From the NCBI GenBank assembly GCA_004555245.1, contig SFIS01000029.1, positions 1 to 33,836 on the forward strand: DNA of 33,836 nucleotides. The letters run 5' to 3'. Of the stretch, positions 1 through 6,149 are shown in pieces (the first letter of the stretch is position 1; every line of letters begins with the position of its first letter). Source of the stretch: Bacteroidales bacterium (GTDB lineage: Bacteria; Bacteroidota; Bacteroidia; Bacteroidales; Bacteroidaceae). Made by a program: the position numbers and the translations under genes. The notes under the pieces are model-generated. The model was not told where the DNA came from. It did no database searches and worked only from the letters and a program-made list of their open reading frames with translations.

Positions 1-40
1 CTCAAACAGGAGCCAGCCCAATTTTTTATTTTTCGAGGCT

Positions 41-68
41 TGCATGTGCATGCATACACGTGCACGCG
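41..68. repeat. Alternating purine-pyrimidine tract
   Basis: All 28 bases alternate strictly between pyrimidine and purine, built from TG/CA and CG steps and including the small palindromes TGCATGCA, CACGTG and GTGCAC. Such tracts are the classic sequence type able to adopt left-handed Z-DNA under negative supercoiling. It lies 43 bases upstream of the mini-ORF at 111. Whether it forms Z-DNA in the cell is inference. Confidence 0.55.
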
Positions 69-110
69 AGGGACGAAGTTTTAGCGGACAACAATAAATA
101 AATATACATT

Positions 111-203
111 ATGAAGACTGGAACTATTATCGCATCTATGATGGGAGCGGCATTGACACTCTCGTCAGCCGTCCCAGCACAAGAGGTAGGACTGGGATTT
201 TGA
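111..203 (+). CDS. Signal-peptide-like 30-residue ORF (possible gene remnant)
   Basis: The ORF starts at an ATG behind an A/T-rich stretch and encodes 30 residues before a TGA. The product looks like a complete type I signal peptide: a basic start (MKTGTII), a hydrophobic core (residues 8-21), and a small-residue cleavage site ending PAQ, followed by only seven more residues. No continuation in another frame was found before the stem-loop at 224. It may be a secreted micropeptide, or the 5' remnant of an exported-protein gene whose body was lost. No function can be assigned and it may not be expressed. Confidence 0.3.
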   Translation: MKTGTIIASMMGAALTLSSAVPAQEVGLGF

Positions 204-223
204 CAAGACAGATTGTTTGACCC

Positions 224-258
224 GACCGTGCTGTAATCATTTTTTCTACAGCACGGTC
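224..258. terminator. Perfect 12-bp stem-loop between the mini-ORF and lysR
   Basis: GACCGTGCTGTA (224-235) pairs perfectly with TACAGCACGGTC (247-258) around an 11-base T-rich loop. It sits between the end of the plus-strand mini-ORF and the 3' end of the minus-strand LysR gene, where a bidirectional terminator would be expected. Neither side carries a clean run of T after the stem, so it is not a textbook intrinsic terminator. Confidence 0.45.
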
Positions 259-307
259 TCGCTTCGTTATGCCCGCATGACAAATGCGGTAAATATTAAG
301 GGTGGTT

Positions 308-1207
308 CTATATCCAATTGTTCTGAAAACGTCTGACGGCAAGTGATTCGGTAAGGATACGTATAAACTCCTGCATGGAGTGTTTGCGATAGGTCTCTTT
401 CAGAATATGGACGCACCCCGACATCTGGTTGTCGGGGACATTGACAGGCACGGCTTTCATATCGCACACGTCGTATATGGAATTTTCAGCCAGAACGGTG
501 ACGAGGTTTGTCTGACGCACAAGTTTCAGCAGCGTGTTGACATCATTCAGTTCTATACGTATTTTGAACATGTCGTGGTCTGACACCATGCTGTCAAAGG
601 CATTGCGTGCCTGCATGCCCTTTGACGGAAGCGCCAGATCGTATTTCCCAAGTTCGGAGACGGAGACACTCTCTTTTGAGGCGAGAGGATGATTCTTCCC
701 GACTATCGCCGACAATGAGTTCTGAAACAGGATATGCGATTCGACATTGGGCAGGGGGCGGATGGGTTTGAACGCAAGGACAAAGTCGAGTTCGTGGTTG
801 GACAGCAGCTCCATCAGCTCGTTCATCTGCTTATAGACGACATTGACCTTTATCTTGGGATACATCTTCATGAAAGATATAACGGATTCAGTGAGAATGG
901 GGCTGAAAGAATGTGTGACACCGATATTGAGCGTACCTGTCAGCATTTTGCGCAAGTCACGAATGCGGTCGGCACAGGCTTCTGCATCGTGGACAGTGCG
1001 CAGGGCAAACGGAAGAATCGCCTCTCCCGCCTCTGTCAGCTGTATGGAATGGCTGTCGCGGATGAAGAGCTGTGTCCCGAGTTCATCTTCCAACTGCCTT
1101 ATCTGTTGCGAGAGCGAGCTCTGTGCTATGTTCAGACAGGCTGCCGCATGCGAGAAGTTGCGTGTCTCTGCGGCTTTTGTAAAATATCTTAATTGTCTTA
1201 GTTCCAT
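308..1207 (-). CDS. LysR-family transcriptional regulator
   Basis: The protein has 299 residues, the usual LysR length. It opens with the family signature MELRQLRYF, and the winged helix-turn-helix covers roughly residues 1-60 (NFSHAAACLNIAQSSLSQQI region, then LEDELGTQLF). A linker helix follows and then a periplasmic-binding-protein-like effector domain (about residues 90-295). The gene is the last of a same-strand group: its start lies 31 bases after the stop of the small exporter subunit, so it may be co-transcribed with the exporter genes. That placement suggests, but does not prove, that it controls them in response to an exported metabolite. The effector is unknown. The closing stem-loop at 224-258 lies 50 bases beyond its stop. 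Confidence 0.93.
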   Translation of the reverse strand: MELRQLRYFTKAAETRNFSHAAACLNIAQSSLSQQIRQLEDELGTQLFIRDSHSIQLTEAGEAILPFALRTVHDAEACADRIRDLRKMLTGTLNIGVTHSFSPILTESVISFMKMYPKIKVNVVYKQMNELMELLSNHELDFVLAFKPIRPLPNVESHILFQNSLSAIVGKNHPLASKESVSVSELGKYDLALPSKGMQARNAFDSMVSDHDMFKIRIELNDVNTLLKLVRQTNLVTVLAENSIYDVCDMKAVPVNVPDNQMSGCVHILKETYRKHSMQEFIRILTESLAVRRFQNNWI

Positions 1208-1238
1208 CGTATAAGAAAAACGACCGTGCAGACCCGGC

Positions 1239-1733
1239 TTATCTCGTTGCTGTAAATGACAGTCTCTTCAAAAGGAAAACGGGGACTGTAGCCCCTACAA
1301 CCATACCTAATATAATGAACATACATGTAAGGCCATTGTATGCGAAGAGATAAAAATAATGCCCGAAGACATCTTCGCGGGTATGATACAGGCATGACAA
1401 GAGAGCCTCAACGGTTCGGTAGGCATACATCCCGGGTATCATCGGCAACAGTGCGGGGAAGAAGCACACCTCTGCCGGACATTTTATACGCGACGCAAAC
1501 AACACGGCAAACATCCCGACGGCGAACGAAGCCGCCGTGCCGGCAATTATGATGTGTAGCCCGCATAAGTCGGGGCTGGTCAGCACGTAACGTATGGCAT
1601 GTCCGACTGCTGCGATAAGGGCACACGTCAGATAAGCACGCCGTGGTGTGTTGCTGATGCTGGAAAAACCGATAGCCGCTATCGCTGCAAAGAAGCCGTC
1701 CCCGAAAACATTAATAAAAAAATCACTCCACAT
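1239..1733 (-). CDS. ThrE/YjjB-type exporter small subunit (DUF3815)
   Basis: This is a 164-residue membrane protein with about four or five hydrophobic segments, and it contains the PGMYAYRTVEALL region typical of the C-terminal half of ThrE-type threonine/serine exporters. In Corynebacterium ThrE is one polypeptide. In many bacteria, as here, it is split into a YjjP-like large part and a YjjB-like small part; the Escherichia coli pair has been linked to succinate export. The partner gene lies 18 bases upstream on the same strand. Export of a small acidic or hydroxyl amino acid or dicarboxylate across the inner membrane is the expected role; the substrate cannot be read from the sequence. 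Confidence 0.85.
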   Translation of the reverse strand: MWSDFFINVFGDGFFAAIAAIGFSSISNTPRRAYLTCALIAAVGHAIRYVLTSPDLCGLHIIIAGTAASFAVGMFAVLFASRIKCPAEVCFFPALLPMIPGMYAYRTVEALLSCLYHTREDVFGHYFYLFAYNGLTCMFIILGMVVGATVPVFLLKRLSFTATR

Positions 1734-1751
1734 AATTCCTGAAACTGTATC

Positions 1752-2546
1752 CTAAAACCACCTCAGCCCAAGAATGAGCATTCCGGCACATAGCCCGGCA
1801 GAGAGGCAGGCGGTCAGCACGGCAGCGTCCAAGAAGCGGCTGTACGCGCACAGATAATGTCTGTAAATCATATCGCTGACAGAATTTATATACGGCACTC
1901 CCGGAATCAAGTACAAGACGCTTGTGGCGATTGCCAGTTCCTGTGTAGAACCGATATTGAAGATGTGCCCTCCGGCACTGACAGATGCCGAGAAGAATGA
2001 GGCGCAAAGGAACGTCAGACGTATGTCGCACCCGTCCTCGAGCATGATTTGCTTTAGTCTGTAGCCTGCCATTGTTGAGGCGAAGACTGTCATCATGGCA
2101 AACCAGTCGCCTCCGAAAAGGCGGCAGAAGGCAGCGTTGGCGCAACTTGCCAGAAGCAGCACTTCCCGTTTCCCCGTCGGTCTTGTCATCTTTATGCGTT
2201 CAAAACGCTCGACGGCCGCCTCAAGGTTCAAGCCGTTGTCCGCCACTTCCCAGCTGAGCCGGCTCAGCATTGCGTTCAGATTGAAGCTTATGCCGCAGCT
2301 GGCGGTCTTGCGCATAGCCGTAATGTCATTCGTCCGGTCGGTATCCCACACCGAGACCGACACATGTGCCGGCATAATGAATGTGTCGGAGTTCATGCCG
2401 AACGCCGCCGCCATCCGCTTTGTGTTTTTCTCTATACGGATGCACGTGGCCCCGCATCCCGACAGCAGGGAGGCGTATTCGGCAAGGAACGCCGCCGTCT
2501 TGCGCAAGACAGCACTGTCGTCCGGCTTGTCCGTACTATACTCCAT
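1752..2546 (-). CDS. ThrE/YjjP-type exporter large subunit (DUF1212)
   Basis: The product has 264 residues from the ATG at 2546. The N-terminal soluble part (about residues 10-115) has the ThrE-family pattern LSGCGATCIRIEKN ... AAAFG. Four or five membrane spans follow, and the LYLIPGVPYINSVSD motif near residue 205 is the family's PGxPxxNS signature. The frame stays open up to 2600, but the 2546 start is preferred because its ATG overlaps the last 11 bases of the upstream small ORF, a translational-coupling arrangement, and it gives the normal N-terminus. It should form a complex with the product of the downstream small-subunit gene. Confidence 0.87.
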   Translation of the reverse strand: MEYSTDKPDDSAVLRKTAAFLAEYASLLSGCGATCIRIEKNTKRMAAAFGMNSDTFIMPAHVSVSVWDTDRTNDITAMRKTASCGISFNLNAMLSRLSWEVADNGLNLEAAVERFERIKMTRPTGKREVLLLASCANAAFCRLFGGDWFAMMTVFASTMAGYRLKQIMLEDGCDIRLTFLCASFFSASVSAGGHIFNIGSTQELAIATSVLYLIPGVPYINSVSDMIYRHYLCAYSRFLDAAVLTACLSAGLCAGMLILGLRWF

Positions 2547-2760
2547 CGCTGCCGTCTGTTTTGTCTGCCATCCCCGGAATCTCGTCGTCTCCCGGAACAT
2601 AGAAGATGTCTGTATCTCTGCCTAACTCAAAAAAGGGTGTCGGATTGTGACGAACGCCGCCGCCACGGTGAGTGGCACCGTTGCGGGTGACGGCACGCAG
2701 GAGAAGTGCGCAGAACAGCACTGCCGCAATGACGCACCATGTAATCATCGAATCGTTCAT
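2536..2760 (-). CDS. Small single-span membrane protein, first gene of the exporter unit
   Basis: The product has 74 residues: a short N-terminus, one strongly hydrophobic segment (about residues 5-20, ITWCVIAAVLFCALLL), then a polar tail rich in Gly, Asp and Arg. The start at 2760 is chosen because the longer in-frame start at 2790 falls inside the promoter box at 2788-2795. The stop overlaps the ATG of the exporter large subunit by 11 bases, strong support for a real, translated gene in this operon. I recognise no family. A small accessory subunit of the exporter is a reasonable guess from context alone. Confidence 0.62.
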   Translation of the reverse strand: MNDSMITWCVIAAVLFCALLLRAVTRNGATHRGGGVRHNPTPFFELGRDTDIFYVPGDDEIPGMADKTDGSDGV

Positions 2761-2787
2761 AATCGTTTTGTCTTTTGAAATCCGGCG

Positions 2788-2819
2788 CAAAGTTAGGACT
2801 TCTCAGACAAACTGACAAA
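2788..2819 (-). promoter_or_regulatory. Bacteroidetes-type promoter for the exporter unit
   Basis: Read on the minus strand there is a TTTG at 2819-2816, a 20-base spacer, then TAACTTTG at 2795-2788. This matches the Bacteroidetes sigma-ABfr consensus (TTTG, 19-21 bases, TAnnTTTG) in both boxes and in spacing. Transcription would start near 2780, about 20 bases before the ATG of the small membrane protein, and continue through the exporter genes and perhaps lysR. Confidence 0.75.
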
Positions 2820-2843
2820 CGATGACTAAGGGATTTTCCTATC

Positions 2844-2868
2844 ACTGCCATCGGCAAAACGTGGCAGT
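2844..2868 (-). terminator. Stem-loop just after rseP
   Basis: ACTGCCA (2844-2850) pairs with TGGCAGT (2862-2868), starting four bases past the rseP stop on the minus strand. There is no T-run after it, so it may protect the 3' end of the transcript or be a weak terminator separating rseP from the promoter at 2788-2819. Confidence 0.4.
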
Positions 2869-2871
2869 ATG

Positions 2872-4308
2872 TCACATCAGCCCTATCCATCTGAGCACGT
2901 CGTTGAGATTGGCTACGAGCATGAGTAGGAGCAGGATAGCCATACCGACGTACTGTGCGCGGAGGAGGAAGGTGTCGCTTGGTTTGCGGCGTGTCACCAT
3001 CTCGTAGAGGAGGAAGAGGACATGTCCGCCGTCGAGGGCGGGGATGGGGAGAATGTTCATGAAGGCGAGGATGATGGAGAGGAAGGCTGTCATCTTCCAG
3101 AAGAGCATCCAGTCCCACACGGGCGGGAAGAGCGAGCCTATCGCTCCGAAGCCTCCGAGAGACTTCGCACCTTCTGACGAGAAGACGTACCGCAGGTCGC
3201 TGACATATCCCTTCAGGACGCCGATGCCGTAGCGTACGCCGGCGGGCAGGCTTCCGAGCAGGCTGTATGAGACGTGTGTCGGCTTGTAGTAGTTGCGCAG
3301 ACTTGTCTGTATGACGCCGAGACGGAGATCCGGCGTGAGTGTGAGGGAGATTGTGTCGGTCTGTGCGTCTTTTCTCCTGACACAAAGTGTCACGTTGCGT
3401 ATGGCGAGGCTGTCGGCGGCCGTCACGGCTTCGGTCATCCTGTCATCGAGGATGCCGGTCTGGTAGGTGTATTCGTTCCACGAATCGACGGCTATCCCGT
3501 TTACGGAAAGTATTCTGTCGCCTTTCTTCAGCCCGGCCTCCTCTGCCGGTGTGGAGGCTGCCACGCTGTCTATCTCGCACGGTATGAGGGGACGTGCGAA
3601 GACGGGGTCGGACTGTAGCATGGAGAGGAGGTTGAGATCTCCGGGGAGGGTGACGGTCTGCCGGCGGCCGTCACGCAGGACGTATGCTGACGTGGCGGCG
3701 GAGAGGTCGCGGAAGACGTCGGCGGAGAACTCGCGGAACTCGCCTTTCTCCGTGCCGAGAAGGATGTCGCCGTCGCGGAAGCCGAGGGCTTTAGCCTCGC
3801 TGTTGAACTTCATGCCCAGCGTCATGTCCTTCATGGCATAATAGTCTTCGCCCCAGGTGTAGAGCACGGCGGAATAGATGACGAGGGCGAGGAGGAAATT
3901 GACGAGGACACCGCCAATCATGATGAGGAGCCGCTGCCATGCGGGCTTGCCGCGGAACTCGTAGGGCTTGGGGGCTTGTCTGAGCTTCTCGACATCGTGC
4001 TGTGTCTCGTCTATCATGCCTTCTATCTGGCAGTAGCCGCCGAGGGGAATCCATCCTATGCCGTATTCCGTGCCTTCGTATTCGTAGTTGCCTTCCGCGT
4101 CGCGCCGCGCCGGGGCCTTGCCGCGCAGGCGGCGGTACCAGTTGAAATAGGTAGAGAAGAGGCGGAACTTATAGTCGAAGAAGACGTAGAACTTGTTGAC
4201 ACGAACGCCGAAGAGCTTCGAGAATACGAAATGTCCGCCTTCGTGGAGGAAGACGAGGATGGTGATGGACAGGATGAACTGTAATGCTCTGATAAGAAAT
4301 ATTTCCAT
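2872..4308 (-). CDS. rseP: Site-2 membrane metalloprotease RseP
   Basis: The protein has 478 residues and belongs to the M50 intramembrane zinc proteases, which cut transmembrane anti-sigma factors and leftover signal peptides within the inner membrane. The zinc site HEGGH is at residues 22-26 in the first membrane span. The second catalytic motif, NILPIPALDGGH, is near residue 430 in the penultimate membrane segment. A PDZ domain covers about residues 225-310 (PAEEAGLKKGDRILSVNG). The C-terminus is hydrophobic. The gene follows dxr on the same strand across a 95-base gap filled with 9-bp repeats; dxr-rseP adjacency is common in bacteria. Which anti-sigma factor it cleaves here is unknown. 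Confidence 0.95.
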   Translation of the reverse strand: MEIFLIRALQFILSITILVFLHEGGHFVFSKLFGVRVNKFYVFFDYKFRLFSTYFNWYRRLRGKAPARRDAEGNYEYEGTEYGIGWIPLGGYCQIEGMIDETQHDVEKLRQAPKPYEFRGKPAWQRLLIMIGGVLVNFLLALVIYSAVLYTWGEDYYAMKDMTLGMKFNSEAKALGFRDGDILLGTEKGEFREFSADVFRDLSAATSAYVLRDGRRQTVTLPGDLNLLSMLQSDPVFARPLIPCEIDSVAASTPAEEAGLKKGDRILSVNGIAVDSWNEYTYQTGILDDRMTEAVTAADSLAIRNVTLCVRRKDAQTDTISLTLTPDLRLGVIQTSLRNYYKPTHVSYSLLGSLPAGVRYGIGVLKGYVSDLRYVFSSEGAKSLGGFGAIGSLFPPVWDWMLFWKMTAFLSIILAFMNILPIPALDGGHVLFLLYEMVTRRKPSDTFLLRAQYVGMAILLLLMLVANLNDVLRWIGLM

Positions 4309-4329
4309 GAAAAGTGTTTGTTTTTAATT

Positions 4330-4392
4330 TGCGAACGTCATGAACGACAATAACGCTATGAACGCTACGAACGTTATGAACGCCATGAACGA
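4330..4392. repeat. Tandem 9-bp repeat array between rseP and dxr
   Basis: Seven contiguous 9-base units occur, with plus-strand consensus YATGAACGN (for example CATGAACGA at 4339 and 4384, TATGAACGC at 4357 and 4375). On the transcribed minus strand this reads as repeated CGTTCATNN. The array lies in the untranslated gap ahead of rseP. The plus-strand MN-rich reading frame it produces is a by-product. Confidence 0.8.
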
Positions 4393-4404
4393 AAAGAATA
4401 TTCT

Positions 4405-5559
4405 CTACTTGTCTGTCAACTGTGCTGCGACACGGCGTGCCTCGGCATCCGTGTCGAAGAGTTGCTGGAGTGTCGGGTTCTGGATGAACGGCACGCGCGC
4501 CATCGTCTCGGCTATCACGTCTGCCATGTGGAGGAAGGAGCACTGCGCGTTGCGGAAAGCGAGGTTCGCCACTTCGTTGGCGGCATTGAGGACACAGGGT
4601 GTGTTGCCTCCTCTGCGCAATGCCTCGTATGCGAGGGCGAGACACGGGAAGCGTTGTGTGTCGGGCTCGTAGAACTCGAGGGCTCTGCCGAAGAGGTTGA
4701 GCCTCTCGCCGGAAAGATGCAGGCGGCGGGGGTAGGAGAAGGCGTACTGTATGGGCAGGCGCATATCGGGCACGCCGAGCTGTGCCTTCACCGCGCCATC
4801 GACATACTGCACCGCACTGTGCAGTATGGACTGCGGGTGTATGAGCACCTGAATCTTCTCTGCCGGCACGCCGAAGAGCCATCTTGCCTCGATGACCTCG
4901 AAGCCCTTGTTCATCATAGTGGCGGAATCTATCGTTATCTTCGCGCCCATGTCCCATGTGGGATGTCGGAGGGCGTCGGCAGCCGTCACGGCCGCCATCT
5001 GTTCGGGAGAGTGGTGGAGGAAGGGTCCGCCGGAGGCTGTCAGCAGCAGCTTCTCTATCTCGTTGTCGTGGTCGCCGACAAGGCTCTGGAATATGGCGGA
5101 ATGTTCTGAATCGACGGGAAGGACGGGCGCATGATACTCCTGTGCGAGGCGCATGACGAGTTCTCCCGCCACGACAAGTGTCTCCTTGTTGGCGAGACAG
5201 ATTTTCTTGTGTGCGCGGATGGCGTGTATGGCGGGTCGCAGCCCTGCAAAGCCCACCATTGCGGCGAGTACGGTATCGACGGGTTCTGCCTCCACGACTT
5301 CGCAAAGAGCCTGCGCTCCGGCATAGACCTTTATGTCGGGACAGTCGGCGAGGAGGGTGCAGAGACGGTCGTAGTGTGTCTCATCGGCGATGACGACGGC
5401 TGCCGGACGGAAACGGTGTGCCTGTTCGGCGAGCTTCTCCACCTGGCTGTTTGCCGTCAGGCAGTATGCCTCGTAGAGGTCGGGATGTTCGGCGATGACT
5501 TCAAGAGCCTGTGTGCCGATGGAGCCGGTAGAACCGAGTATGCATATCTGTTGTTTCAT
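4405..5559 (-). CDS. dxr: 1-deoxy-D-xylulose 5-phosphate reductoisomerase
   Basis: Dxr converts 1-deoxy-D-xylulose 5-phosphate to 2-C-methyl-D-erythritol 4-phosphate with NADPH, the committed step of the non-mevalonate isoprenoid pathway that supplies undecaprenyl phosphate. The NADPH-binding GSTGSIG is at residues 9-15. The metal/substrate motif VDSEHSAIFQ is near residue 150, and SASGGPF-type and MNKGFEVIEA motifs follow. The frame is open upstream to 5631, but the ATG at 5559 gives the normal 384-residue protein and has an AGAAAG purine stretch just ahead of it. Short repeats fill the gaps on both sides of the gene. Confidence 0.96.
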   Translation of the reverse strand: MKQQICILGSTGSIGTQALEVIAEHPDLYEAYCLTANSQVEKLAEQAHRFRPAAVVIADETHYDRLCTLLADCPDIKVYAGAQALCEVVEAEPVDTVLAAMVGFAGLRPAIHAIRAHKKICLANKETLVVAGELVMRLAQEYHAPVLPVDSEHSAIFQSLVGDHDNEIEKLLLTASGGPFLHHSPEQMAAVTAADALRHPTWDMGAKITIDSATMMNKGFEVIEARWLFGVPAEKIQVLIHPQSILHSAVQYVDGAVKAQLGVPDMRLPIQYAFSYPRRLHLSGERLNLFGRALEFYEPDTQRFPCLALAYEALRRGGNTPCVLNAANEVANLAFRNAQCSFLHMADVIAETMARVPFIQNPTLQQLFDTDAEARRVAAQLTDK

Positions 5560-5578
5560 GTTTCTTTCTGTTGGGGGT

Positions 5579-5635
5579 TGGCGGGCTGGCGGGATGACAG
5601 CAAACAAGCTGGCGGGCTGGCGGGTTGTCAACCCG
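5579..5635. repeat. 15-bp direct repeat plus hairpin between dxr and rimM
   Basis: The sequence TGGCGGGCTGGCGGG occurs at 5579-5593 and again at 5610-5624, and is itself made of an 8-base unit (GGCGGGCT). It runs into a 6-bp hairpin, CGGGTT/AACCCG with a 3-base loop (5621-5635), which lies next to the rimM stop on the minus strand. The element is intercistronic and could mark mRNA processing or attenuation between rimM and dxr. Confidence 0.7.
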
Positions 5636-5636
5636 T

Positions 5637-6149
5637 TCAGTTCATCTCGAGGAGCCCTTGCGGGAAGGTCATGGTGACGGTGAGTGTCTCCCGGTTGATA
5701 TCGTCGATGAACTCGTCGGGTGCGGGCAGGAGGATTCCGTTGTCAAGCTCGAAGAGGATGTTCTCTGTGGTGTCATCGACATGGCGTATGACGCCTACGG
5801 GCTTGTTGCCGGCGGTGTCAAGGACGGTGTAGCCCACGAGTTCGGCATATGTCATGCCCTGTCCGTCGGCATCAGCCAACGCCCTCGGGAAGAAGACCTC
5901 GCAGCCTGTCAGGCGGCGTGCCTGTTCTGCGGTGTCGATGTCGCAGAACTTTATCAGCGCAGTCTCGTCGCTCCGGAAGCGGTATTCTTCGATGAAGAAG
6001 GGTACGAGGATGCCGTCGATTTGCAGCACCACATAGTCTGCCTCCACCCTGTCGAAGACATCGTCATCGACCTGCATCTGCAGCTCGCCTTTCAGTGCGT
6101 GTGCCTTTCCGATTTTCCCGATGCGGAAGACGTCGTCGTTCTTTATCAT
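5637..6149 (-). CDS. rimM: Ribosome maturation factor RimM
   Basis: The 170-residue protein has the standard RimM layout. An N-terminal RimM barrel starts with IGKIGKAHALKGELQ (residues 10-24) and is followed by a PRC-barrel half beginning near residue 95 (MTYAELVGYTVLD). RimM binds the 30S head and ribosomal protein S19 and assists late 16S rRNA maturation. Its ATG overlaps the murA stop by four bases (ATGA), so translation of the two genes is coupled. This location, between murA and dxr rather than beside trmD and rpsP, differs from the Escherichia coli arrangement. Confidence 0.93.
   Translation of the reverse strand: MIKNDDVFRIGKIGKAHALKGELQMQVDDDVFDRVEADYVVLQIDGILVPFFIEEYRFRSDETALIKFCDIDTAEQARRLTGCEVFFPRALADADGQGMTYAELVGYTVLDTAGNKPVGVIRHVDDTTENILFELDNGILLPAPDEFIDDINRETLTVTMTFPQGLLEMN

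Noticed and set aside
4340..4672. Plus-strand ORF beginning with Met-Asn repeats
   Set aside because: The Met-Asn run is simply the 9-bp array read in one frame; the rest is antisense to dxr.
4169..5305. 378-codon minus-strand frame over dxr and rseP, Arg/His-rich
   Set aside because: Frame-shifted shadow of dxr and rseP with a biased composition.
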